In this document: in pieces, positions 37,079 to 47,202 of the stretch
Layout of the letters: each line of letters begins with the position of its first letter
How positions within the stretch are numbered: position 1 is the stretch's first letter
Source of the DNA: Agapanthus africanus
Taxonomy: Eukaryota; Streptophyta; Magnoliopsida; Asparagales; Amaryllidaceae
Direction of reading: 5' to 3'
NCBI GenBank assembly: GCA_030015575.1
Contig: JASDDO010000016.1
Span: 111,061,241 to 111,125,240, forward strand
Length of the DNA: 64,000 bases
The notes under the pieces: model-generated
Told to the model about the DNA's origin: nothing
Databases searched by the model: none
Seen by the model: only the letters and a program-made list of their open reading frames with translations
Program-made: the position numbers and the translations under genes

Positions 37079-37655
37079 GGTGTAGGTGTACTAGCACAGG
37101 TATATATACAATACAATGAGAATGACATGAACGTAGCATAAATTACATCGTTAGCTAAATACTATAAGGTATACGTGTCCACAATATATCCGAGTCGGTG
37201 AATCTATCAATCGGCATCCAGCCTCACAACATCACGTACGGTATAATCTATCGTACGACATATCACTCCAGATTCATAACATTATATATGTCTATATACC
37301 TATATCCCAGGTCACATCTGTATCAATCTCATATCGTGGACCGACAAAGGTATCAACCATCTCATATCGACTCGCGTCCATGTAATGACATATCACACTA
37401 ATTCATCATATCATATCGTATACTCGTTCTCTTTCCATTCATACCTATCATGATTCACTTCTCATTTCATATTCTCATATGTCACAATGTTTATTTGTGT
37501 CAACTTTCATCATATTATCGTTATTAAATCCTATAATCATGTCCATCGCATATCATTTATTAGGATATAATAATCAAACGATCTTCCATATCAATGTTTG
37601 CGGGGGTGCTATACGCCATCCACCCGACTTCCCCCGTAGATATAAATCTACTCAC

Positions 37656-37719
37656 CTGCTAAACTCCTCGCTTAGCCGTAGTCGATGTGCTTCGTCATCT
37701 CGGAATCCACGCGAAGGTA
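37656..37719 (-). other. Exon-like cassette 1 in LTR of E, acceptor edge lost
   Basis: Minus strand: TTTAGCAG|GTGAGTAGAT is intact, but the upstream edge reads TTGTATGTACC where F has TTGTAG|GTACT, so the AG is gone. Confidence 0.45.
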
Positions 37720-39091
37720 CATACAATATCAACACATATCGCAATACCATCAAAATCAATGTCCGAAAACCGATACGGCACACGGTGCGCTCATAGGTAG
37801 AACTTATAGCCTACGTATGCAAAACCAACTAAACAACCTTGTCGTTGACGTATAAACGTCCCACGACGGAAATCCAAACTCAAATACAAAACCAAGTTTT
37901 AGAAACCGCATAACACTAAATCAGCAATAAGGGAAAACACCTCCAGATTTTGACTCAGGTAAAATTAGCCAATTCTGCACATGGGGTTGCTCTAGATATA
38001 GGATAACACTGCCACAGACCAAAAATCACCAAGTTCCACTCCGATGTGGCCGCAATTTGCGGCCAAAATGAATAAATTTGCGGCCAGAAATGAGGGGAAT
38101 GGGCTCGTGTTTCCAAGGGGTGCTTCTATGTTACCTGCATGTCTCTCTGTGTTCGCTAAATATTTTTCAGGTTCTCCAGGTCATAGCAGATCTCAGAATC
38201 CTATCACAATTCCCACAAAATACGATATCGGGCAATTCTAACTTCCGTGTTTTTGTTTCTATTCTCGGGTCTTGGCCAGTAAAACACTCTCTGAAGTCTT
38301 ATGAACACTCACTACACCTCAATTACCACTTAACAACATCTTATAATTTTCTAAGATCACAAACCTAACTAAATCAATATCTAAACTAGAATAGGATATA
38401 TCAACACCAAAAACTAAACTAAAGTACATGGATTACCTTATTTTCAACCATAGAACTCTTTTGAGTTACCCAAGTCTTCAAAATCCAAACTTGCAAGGTC
38501 CAATGTGTTGAGGATGAAGTGGTGCATGTTTTTAATGAAGGGGTATAGGGTTTTGGTGAAGGATTGAAGATGTGGCAATGGGGTAGTGAGGGGTTGAATG
38601 AGAAGCAAAGAGATGAAGAAATGATGGGGAGATGAATGATTTGAGGCAACCAAGTTAACCCTCTCTCTCTCTTAGCCTCACTCTCTCACAACAAATATCT
38701 CTCCCTACACTCACATCTCTCACAAAATATCTATTCTTGTTTCTTCTCCCTTTTGCTTTATATCCATTAATTCTTTTCACACACAAACTCAATTCATTTC
38801 CTTCTCATTCTCTATTTCACAAAACTCACAATATGCACAAGCCACAACACAACACAATGCATAACATGCACAAGTCACGGAAAAATGTAAAATTACGGAT
38901 TTTGCCCAAAATCTGATAAATATCATTAAAATAAATAAATCATTTTAATCTCCGATAAATTTCCAAATATTGGTATATACTTATACCACTTTACGAAAAT
39001 CCCAATTTCGCAAATCGGGTAGTTTTCACGAAATATATTATTTTAATATTAAATTTCCAAAAATAATATTTTATATTTCTGAAATGTTACA

Positions 39092-39276
39092 GTGATGCTT
39101 GACTCGGTTCGATTTTGAGTTTCATACTCGTTTTCGGGCGCACGCGATGCGTTGTAGTATTTCTGTATCTTCCGTGATTTTGGAGCCCCGTTGATTTGAG
39201 CTGATTATTGAAATGTTTTAGCATTTGAGGGTTTAAATTTAAATTCGGGGACCGAATTTATTTAAGGGGGGAAGAT
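39092..39276 (+). other. Element F internal 3' end with polypurine tract
   Basis: Homologous to the minus-strand segment 899-1030 of element A. It ends in GGGGACCGAATTTATT and the polypurine tract AAGGGGGGAAGAT (39264-39276), directly followed by the LTR TG. F pol lies beyond E, outside the window. Confidence 0.85.
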
Positions 39277-40644
39277 TGTAACATTTCAGAAAATATAAAA
39301 TATTATTTTTGGAATTTAATATTAAAATAATATATTTCGCGAAAACTACCCGATTTGCGAAATTGGGGTTTTCGTAAAACGGTAAAAATATATATCAATA
39401 TTTGTGAAATAATTGGAAATTAAAATAATTTATTCATTTAAAAATATATTTATTGGATTTGGCATTTTTATAATTAATTATATGCAAGTTTAAAATTTTA
39501 CACGATTAGTACACTACTAATCGCAATTAAGCCAAATCCGTGTTTCTACAGTTTTCCATGGATAGTGCACCATGTCATGTTGCATTTTGGTTACATGTTG
39601 TTTTCTTGTGTTGTTTTGGGGTATTATGTGATTTGGTTTTAAAAAGGAAAGAGGAATGATTGAGGAGAGAGAGGGGGACATAATGATGTTAAGAGACTAT
39701 GTCATGAGAGAGAAAGAGAGTGAGAATAAGTGAGAGGGGGGTTGCCTCATTCATTTTCCCCCATTGTTTCTTTATCTCCATTAACCTCAAGCTCCCTCCA
39801 TCTTCTACCCTCATGACCCATCTCAAAATATTCATCAAAACCCTATACTCCATTCACTAAAAATGATCCCCACTTCATCCTCAACACATTGGACCAAGAA
39901 AAAATGGATTTTGAAGACTTTGGACTTCTAGGGTTTTTGCTTGGCTACATCTATGAGGTATAATTCTTTTCATTTAGTTTAGTTTAAGTTTCCTAACATT
40001 CTAGTTAGTTTAGATTTGGTTTAAGGAGTGAATTTGTGAACTTGGAAATTCAAGAGAAGGGTTTGGGGGTTTGTGTGGACATGTGGTGATGTAGTGGCTG
40101 TTTACAAAACTTTAGAGGTGATTCTTGACCTAGAACAGAAAATAGAACCCAAACACGAACTTAGAACTTTTCAACATCGGTAAATTTGGCAGTTTGCGAG
40201 TGTATCTGGGAATCTGGAGTGACCCGAGACTACCATAAATTAAGTTCCTATGACAGTGAGACGTGCAGGCAACCATGACGCAACACCTGAAACCCTAGCC
40301 CCTATGGATCTTTTTTAGCCGCAAATTTAAGGGATTTGGCCGCAAATTGCGGCCAAGTCGGGGTGGTTTCGTGTGATTTTTGGATCATATCTTCCTTATC
40401 AGATATCTGGAGCAACCCAATGTTCAAAATGTTCTAGTTTGGTCTAGGGTGAAATCTGGGAGTGGTTTTCCTAGAATGTTGTTTTCGCGTTTTGCGATTC
40501 TAAAACTTGGGTTTTAGTATTTGATATTGTGTTTGGTCGTTTTTGTATGCACAGGCTATAGGTTCTAACCTATGAGCGCACCGTGTGCCGTATTGGTTTT
40601 CCGTACTTGATTTTAATGCTATTACGACTGTGTATGTATTGTAG

Positions 40645-40710
40645 GTACTTTCGTGTGGATTTCGAGACGACGGAGCATGGCGTCATCAACTTCGGCAAGC
40701 AATGATTAAG
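40645..40710 (+). other. Exon-like cassette 1 in LTR of F
   Basis: TGTATTGTAG| precedes, GATTAAG|GTGAGTAGAT follows; 66 nt. Confidence 0.55.
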
Positions 40711-41529
40711 GTGAGTAGATCTATATCTACGGGGGAAGTCGGGTGGATGGCGTATAGCACCCCCGCAAATTATATATGGAAACCGATCTATATGATACAG
40801 TCGTAGAAACCTAGATTTGAAAACTAGGGTTATGGTTAAAAAGGATAGTTAGAGATTATATGAGTGATTAAATATACATATTGGGATATGAGATGAAAGG
40901 TTTAGGGATATGAAAAGTGAAGGTGAATCACAACTTATAGGCATGTAGTTGCACTAGAATAGGTATGAGTTTTAGAGTAGCATGACATTTGATGTATAAG
41001 GTAGAATGTATATATAAATTGATTTGATGTAAGATGACTTAATGCGATGAAAATGATATACGATGTGATATGATGACTGGATTGATATGTTAGTATACGG
41101 ATGTGAGTCAATATGAGATGAGTTATACCCTTGCCGGTCCCCTGATATGAGATTGTTATGGATGTGACTGGGGATATTGGCATATAGAGATATAAACTGT
41201 TGTGAATCATGAGTGATATGCCGTACGTGACGTTAGGTTCGTACCCTCATTGTCATATAGGTTGATAGGATCCCTGATGGTTTAATGCCGCCGTACAATG
41301 ATTTACCGTACGTGATGAGTTTTATGATGATTGATCCTTACCCTTGACTAGAGGATGCCGTACGATGGATCATACCATAATGTTGTGAGGCTAAATGCCG
41401 ATTGATTGATTCACCGACTCGGTCATGTTAGATACGTATACCTTATGGCTTTTAGCTGACGATGTACTTCATGTTACTTTCATGTCATTCTCATTGCATT
41501 CCATATACCTGTGCTAGTACACCTACACT

Positions 41530-41595
41530 ATTATCGATAATGCGTATGTTACACTTACACAGATTGGCCGGCTCACACATTTCATCATCGATAAT
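41530..41595 (+). other. Covarying LTR hairpin, copy in F
   Basis: ATTATCGATAATG (41530-41542) and CATCATCGATAAT (41583-41595), 12 of 13 paired. Confidence 0.72.
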
Positions 41596-42060
41596 TGCTA
41601 TGTCACTCACACAGTAGAATTGCTACATCATGTTATTATATTGCTATGCTCACATTATGATGATATGCCCATGCTCACATCACTGTTACATGTTGCATGA
41701 TATGGATATGCTTACATTCTGTTATATATCGCATACATCATGCTTTACGATTATACGCATTGAGATATGTTGTTTTCATGAGATTTCTGAATTTGAGAAC
41801 CGTGGTTATTTCAAAAGAAAGTATGTATTGTTTTAAAAACCCGGTTTCTCTTGATATGATATTTCAATGCGTCCACTATGCGTTTTCTCGGTTCTGAGAC
41901 GTGTGATATGTGAAACTCGATTCGAGGAGTTAGATGATCCGTTTGCGGGTTCATGGTGGACCCAATATGATACCCCGGGACGATAACGGATTGTTGTGCA
42001 GTAGACGATGAGCCTGGCAGAGGGACTACTACCTACCGGTGATTGGTTGGACCTGGCGGT

Positions 42061-43315
42061 TGTTGGGGTAAAAATTTACACCGCGGTTGACCAAGTCAAA
42101 ATCAAAGTCACCCCCAAGCCAAGTGGGCCCAAGCCCCGATCCAGTGGGCCCATGCCCGGGTCGAGCCCGAACATGAAGCGGCCGGCCTCCCTCCATGCCA
42201 AGATAAAAATTTTGTAATAAATAATATTGTTGTATTTCTTTTATTTTATTTTATGGATAAATGTAAGAAAAATAGGCATAAAGCCAAATTTTTGTAAAGC
42301 CCATGGCTTATGTGCAAAAAGAAATAGCATATGAGCCATAGGATAGGCAAAATGTCATTTTGTGAAGCCCAAGGGGCTATTTGTAAAGTGTATAGCCTAT
42401 AAAGGCAAGGATAATGAAAAAATCCCAATAACTTTTTCTCTCTCTAAAAATTTTCCAGATCTGAGATCTTTTCTCCTTTTTCAAGGTTCCAAAACCTTCT
42501 TCTTTCTCTTGAATTAAATCAAGAGTTTTACTCTTCTTTTTATAAAACAAAATAGTTTTTCACCACAAAACCCATAAAGGGGAACTCAGATCTTCCATTA
42601 GATCTCCAAAAGAAGAGATTTTTAAAAAATCCCATATCTCTTGATCTTCAAGATCCAGCTAACAGAGGAGGAAGAAGAAGAAGAACATTTTTCACTAAAT
42701 CCCAAAAAAAAACACACTCAGGAGTCCAACTCCTTTCTGATTTCTCTTTCGAGAAATTTTTTTAGGCTAAAAGCCTCTGTTTCTCGCCGGCGCTCAAACG
42801 CTGAGCGCCCGCGTGCCGACACGTGGCGCGCTTGCGCTCAAGCGCTCAGCGCTCGGCTCTCAAGCGCAAAGCGCCCACGTGCCGACACATGGCGCGCTTG
42901 CGCTCCAGCGCAGGCGCTCGAGCGCAAGTCGCCCCCGTGTCGACACGTGGCGCTCTTGCGCTCAAGCGCAAGCGCTCGAGCGCAAGTCGTCCACGTGCCG
43001 ACACATGGCACGCTTGCGCCCAAGCGCTCAACGTCCGAGCGCAAAGCGCCCACGTACCGACACGTAGCGCGCTTGCGCCCAAGCGCCTAGGCGCTGGCCC
43101 CATGCATCCTTTGGATGTCTTTTTCCCCTTTATTTATATATACATGTATATATATACATATGTATACATATGTACACATACACATACTCCACGACATTGT
43201 CCTTGTTAGAAAAAAATTTCTAACGGGGCGCTGCCCCACACCCCGCAAGGGGGCTGCTAGCCCCCTTGACCCCCAGCCCGCTATCCGGGTAGCGGGACCC
43301 CCGTAAAAACTCTGC
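42061..43315 (+). repeat. 5' LTR of element H, first part (second part from 55603)
   Basis: TG start at 42061. A TATA-like CCTATAAAGG lies at about 42396, followed by AGATCT-rich sequence, a GC-rich tandem array (42790-43096) and a second TA-rich stretch (43132-43165). The LTR resumes after G at 55603 and probably ends before about 55660; the CA end and primer site are not resolved. Confidence 0.75.
42790..43096 (+). repeat. GC-rich tandem array with G-box/ABRE cores in LTR of H
   Basis: Five imperfect units of 58-66 bp, with GTGCCGACACGTGGCGCGCT cores near 42813, 42879, 42937, 42995 and 43054. Each core carries one or two ACGT elements, several as full CACGTG G-boxes or ACACGTGGC (ABRE-like), with GCGCTTGCGCTCAAGCGC palindromic spacers. 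All reading frames are open because of composition; I treat none as a gene. A TATA-rich stretch begins about 35 bp downstream. Confidence 0.8.
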
Positions 43316-44177
43316 TGTAGCGTCTTGAAAAGTCGTTTTGGTGTTTTCCTGAAATTCGGTGAAAATTCGGTGTTTTTCCGAAAACCGTCTTTCTCGATAT
43401 TTTGCAGTTTAGGGCTAATTATACTTAAAGTGGATAGGTAATTACTTGTTTTTAGTAGCTAATGAGTTTAATATGAAATTTTGGTCATTTAAAAATTTTT
43501 CCCTATTTTTCAATTTTTTAATATTATTTAAGCCGGTAAGAAAATACATTAAATAAGCGATAAATACAAATTTTTCCGGGCTAATTTTAATCTCTAAAAT
43601 TATGATAATTATAATCTAGTGATAACATGAATTTTTAGTAATTTATTTTGATTTTTAACCAATTTTTATAAATTGAAACGAAATTATTGAATTTTGGGCT
43701 AAAACTTGCAATTTTTGAGTTGTAGGGGGCCTTTTTGCATAAAATTTCTTTTGTAAAACCCCTCTAGCTTTTCCCTCAGCCCTATAACAGCCCAAGTCTT
43801 GGCCAAGTCCAGAAATTCTGACCTCTCTCTTTCTTGAGTTGTTTCTTGAGTTATTTGATAGTTTATGGATTTAATTTTAAATATAATGGTTAAAATATGA
43901 TACATTGACTTTGGAAACTTGAACCAAGACTTTTCCTCACTTGCCCACACCCTCCCCCTTACCTCCTCTGGCCGAAACTGAAGCCCCCTCTTCTTCCTCT
44001 CTTTTCTTTTCATTTTTCTTCCAATTTCATCAAAAAACCACATCAAAATCCATAGTTTATTCAAAAATCCATACAAAATCCATATGCTATCATTTTCCTT
44101 AGCCATTCTTGCTTGGATCTTGGTGTTTGAGGCCATCATTTGGGGGAAACTTTCTTGCTTGATCTATTGATCAAGAG

Positions 44178-44183
44178 GTATAA
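44178..44183 (+). promoter_or_regulatory. Candidate splice donor 1 in LTR of G
   Basis: CAAGAG|GTATAAATTC. The equivalent position in A (21970), B (35714), C (27202), D (32124), E (38437) and F (39957) also reads AG|GTA or GG|GTA. Confidence 0.5.
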
Positions 44184-45100
44184 ATTCTATCTTGTTAAAT
44201 TTTTTGTTTAAGTGCTTATGTGTTATGGGTTAGTGTTAATTTAGTGTAGTTTTATCTAGTTTTCTTAGATTTTTGTTAGAAAATTCTAACTGGGTTTTGA
44301 ACCATGATAATTAATTAAGTAGTTTATTAGTTAATCTAGTTGTTAGTAAACTAATCTATATGGTTACCTTGTTATGTAGTCTTTAATTATGCTAATTTAG
44401 GTAATTTTAGAAGTTGATTTTAGTTGTAAAGTTGTTGTTTTAAGGTTTTTCAAGAGAGGGTTATGTATGGAAAATGATATTTGAAGCTTGATTAGTGAGT
44501 TGATTAAACCTAATTTGTGTTGATTAAACCTAAATTGCTATCTAGTGTTTTGCTAACCTTAAGCTAAGTGGTTAATTTGCTTATTAGGCTAAATTATAGT
44601 GTTAAAGTAAGGATTTCTTATATGGTTTGAGTTATGTTTGCTATTTATAAAAATCAAGAGAAGGTTTTGTTATGTAAATTAGTTTTTTTAAGCTTAGTTA
44701 ATGGTTTAGAATTGGTGTTTTGGCTAACTTTTTGGTTAGTTTGGAATGTTGGCGTTGGGTGGTGTTGACTTTGTCGCTATATTGTCGATGTTTGCATCAA
44801 ATTGCAATTTCTGCTTACTAGATTTTTATAGAAGTTATGTGATGAGTTAATTGTGGCATCTTGATGATTTTGTTGGCTTGTCCTACGACTTTTAGGATGC
44901 GTGAGTGCGGTTTTTGGGTAGTCGGGTTTTAGTTTTGCCGGGTGACCCAAAATCGGCGTTTTTGGCAGTTTTTGCGATTTTCGCGTGTGTCCGCGCACTT
45001 TGTGCACGTTGTACCTAGCTAGCGAACTTTAGTAGTTTCGTTGGGGTTTTGCGTCGTTCTTGATACGTAACCTTATGTTTGGTATTGATGTAAATTCCAG

Positions 45101-45174
45101 GTTCGGTCGCGGAGACGTCAGACGCGGCGCGAAAGGGAAAGGCAGTGATTGGACACAGCTAGCCAGGGATCCCG
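45101..45174 (+). other. Exon-like cassette 1 in 5' LTR of G
   Basis: GTAAATTCCAG| precedes and GATCCCG|GTGAGTAGAT follows a 74-nt segment. Identical copy at 53731-53804 in the 3' LTR. Immediately after the donor, TAGAT pairs with ATCTA. Confidence 0.55.
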
Positions 45175-45368
45175 GTGAGTAGATTTAACATCTACGGGGG
45201 ACGATCGTCTGGATGGCGCAAGTCGCCCGATAGATTTAGTAAACTGGAAAATAATAAATTGGATAATCACTTGTGACATTAGAATAATAATACGGGCATG
45301 ATAATTGCTGCAATTAGATCGATAGGTTATACCCATATACGCAAACTCAATTGTAGGACACATGCACC

Positions 45369-45429
45369 ATTACCAGGTTTTTATATGCAGCACGAGCACT
45401 ATTCATGTTTACACACACACCCTGGTAAT
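45369..45429 (+). other. Covarying LTR hairpin, copy in G
   Basis: ATTACCAGG (45369-45377) and CCTGGTAAT (45421-45429), a perfect 9-bp stem. Second copy at 53999-54059. Confidence 0.75.
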
Positions 45430-46297
45430 TGCCATGCCACCACACTAGATAACCTTTAAATTAAACCTTTTACTAATTGATACTTAAATTGTGTTATTTC
45501 CTTAAAATGAAACCCTAGGATTGCTATTCATGTGCATGTACTTCATCATATTCATTGTTCATGCTTAATACATTAATCACACATCGCAACTTGATTATTG
45601 ATATCATACGCATTCATTAGCATTGATATATGCTCTTATGAGGATTTCTTGAGATTTTATGATATTGCTGGATTTCGGGGAAAAGCCGCAAAATTTCCAA
45701 ACTTGTGATATTTTTAAAACATGTAAATTGCGGTTTTCTAGTGATGTAAGTGTCGTCCACCATGAGTTTGCTGTGGCTTTGGAAATCCGTGTCGAGGAGT
45801 GGAGGAACCGGCACGGGTACATGGTGGGCCCGGTAAGGTACCCCGGGGCAAGAGGAATGTGGTGATGACGTTGAGCCTGGCAGGGGAAGGATTACCTACC
45901 GGTGACTGTTTGGGACGGCGGATATCCAGAGGATACCGACCGTGGCCGCTAGATGATGAGATATTGAGATTTGAGGTGGGTCAGCCGGACGGCTGAGGCC
46001 AGAGATACATTATGAGATTTGAGACAGCTTTTGGGGTGTCGTTGCTGGACACCGATTTTCGTCGATTCATTGACATTTGCTGGCATTCTAAAAGAGTTTC
46101 AAAAACAAAAAAGAAAAGAGATAAGATATTTTTATATATAAACCTATTGAGAACTCAGATTTTCATGTTGCATACATATTAGCACACAGATATGATATAC
46201 ACACCTGCTAGTGCATCCAGTCATACCTGTATTTTAGATGCTAGGATGCTTGTGTGCATGCATACGATAGCCTTTGTAGATGCTATTTATTACTCAC

Positions 46298-46328
46298 GAG
46301 TTGGCAACTCACCCCCGTTGTGCCACAG
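46298..46328 (+). other. Deeply conserved 31-nt LTR block
   Basis: GAGTTGGCAACTC (a GAGTT/AACTC palindrome) followed by ACCCCCGTTGTGCCACAG. Nearly the same in A (16669-16699), C (about 24043-24073), D (29379-29409) and B (33341-33370), although the surrounding LTR sequence is largely unalignable. Confidence 0.8.
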
Positions 46329-46338
46329 TCTTTTGCAG

Positions 46339-46415
46339 GTCCGCTCCGTCAGTTCAGTAGCGGCGGGCGCACTTGTCTGTTGCCTCTTTAGCCTGAGCTC
46401 GAGATTTGCTCATAG
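46339..46415 (+). other. Exon-like cassette 2 in 5' LTR of G
   Basis: CTTTTGCAG| precedes and GCTCATAG|GTGGGTT follows a 77-nt segment. Identical copy at 54969-55045. Confidence 0.5.
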
Positions 46416-46971
46416 GTGGGTTATGTTATTTTTGTACCACCTTGTATATTCTTGTATCTAGTGTACTCCATCTACTGTTCTACCAGATTATTGTATATTG
46501 ACCTAGAGATGAGACTGTGAGGTTTGTGGATTTTATACTGTATTTGGGGTCGAGCTCACTTGAGCCGACATGCTACTTTTTCATGCTTCCTTATGCTTTA
46601 TTATGCTTTATTATGCTTGTTGTCATTTACATTGCGTGGGATTTGTGACCGCCGTATGGCGAAGAGCTAGCTCCCGCTTGGGGATGCCCTATTTTGTGGA
46701 TTCATGTATATATTTTGTTGTACCCATTTTTGGGGGTCAGTATTTACAAAGGAGACTCTGCCGAAATTTTCGGGAAAATTTGTATTGTTTTTAAAAAGTG
46801 TTTTACATGACTTATTTGATAACTCGCTTTCAATTGATTGGGTTTTCTTCACTCTTTTGCTTCATTGGTTTTGTTTTCTGGGCTTTGGCTTACTTATTTT
46901 ACGGACGCCTTTAGACGTTTCGTGAACTTAAGTGCCAGTCACGTTCCGTACCCTGCGGGTCGTGACAAAGT

Positions 46972-46983
46972 TGGTATCAGAGC
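46972..46983 (+). other. Primer binding site (tRNA-iMet) of element G
   Basis: TGGTATCAGAGC, four bases after the LTR end (GACA-AAGT-TGG). Complementary to the 3' end of initiator tRNA-Met. Confidence 0.95.
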
Positions 46984-47040
46984 AATAGGTTTTACCTTTG
47001 TGAGTGTAGGATGACCCTTGGTAGATGGAGTAAGTGACTT

Positions 47041-47110
47041 AAGCAGGGTAACGTAGCGTGCGTATGTCCGCGGCATACTTACGATACGGTACTCCGTCTA
47101 AGTGACTTTA
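47041..47110 (+). promoter_or_regulatory. Leader hairpin with CCGCGG loop, element G
   Basis: GTATG (47062-47066) and CATAC (47074-47078) flank TCCGCGG. The arms extend imperfectly to CGTGCGTATG/CATACTTACG. The loop contains self-complementary CCGCGG, the layout of a kissing-loop dimerisation hairpin. Conserved in A and B. Confidence 0.65.
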
Positions 47111-47179
47111 GGATACTTGCTTGGAAATTTCCTTCTTCAATTCCGTGTATCCTATGATCCTATTGCACTGTTCTTACTA

Positions 47180-47202
47180 TCCGTTTTCCTGTAACAGCCA
47201 CT
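47180..47202 (+). promoter_or_regulatory. Candidate splice acceptor 3 just before gag ATG, element G
   Basis: TACTATCCGTTTTCCTGTAACAG|CCACT then ATG. There is a plausible branch-point-like CTATC and a pyrimidine run before AG at 47196-47197. Element B has TTTCTAG|GCATT before its ATG. Confidence 0.5.

Larger units (their letters stand above)
36398..39091 (-). repeat. LTR of element E (minus strand, partial)
   Basis: The right end AAATGTTACA at 39091 is followed by GTGAT, the expected target duplication. The left end is cut by element B. The terminal 110 bp is almost identical, in reverse complement, to the start of the LTR of F (39277 onward), so E and F are the same family. Whether E is a solo LTR or part of a longer element cannot be told here. 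Confidence 0.8.
39277..42060 (+). repeat. 3' LTR of element F (5' part)
   Basis: Starts TGTAACATTTC after the polypurine tract and is cut at 42060 by element H. It contains donor-like GAG|GTATAA at 39957, cassette 1 (40645-40710) and the hairpin (41530-41595). A GA-rich tract at 39655-39735 precedes donor 1. Confidence 0.88.
43316..46967 (+). repeat. 5' LTR of element G
   Basis: TGTAGCGTCTTG..GGGTCGTGACA. It has donor-like CAAGAG|GTATAAATTC at 44177, cassette 1 (45101-45174), the hairpin (45369-45429), CCACCATG/CATGGTGG (45757-45837), the GAGTTGGCAACTC block (46298-46328) and cassette 2 (46339-46415). An antisense frame of 146 codons at 43699-44139 is carried identically by the other LTR and shows no family resemblance. 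Confidence 0.95.

Noticed and set aside
42641-43209. Several overlapping open frames on both strands (up to 149 codons) in a GC-rich stretch
   Set aside because: All frames are open because of a 58-66 bp tandem repeat rich in CGC/GCG. There is no start context or family resemblance, and it lies within the LTR of H.
43699-44139. 146-codon antisense frame, repeated identically at 52329-52769
   Set aside because: It is antisense to the LTR of G and present in both LTRs only because these are copies. No recognisable domain, and the homologous part of other LTRs has no equivalent frame.
46971-46984. tRNA gene suggested by tRNA-iMet complementarity
   Set aside because: Only the 12 bases of a primer binding site are present, with no tRNA body. 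The same applies at 13904, 28666 and 11321.
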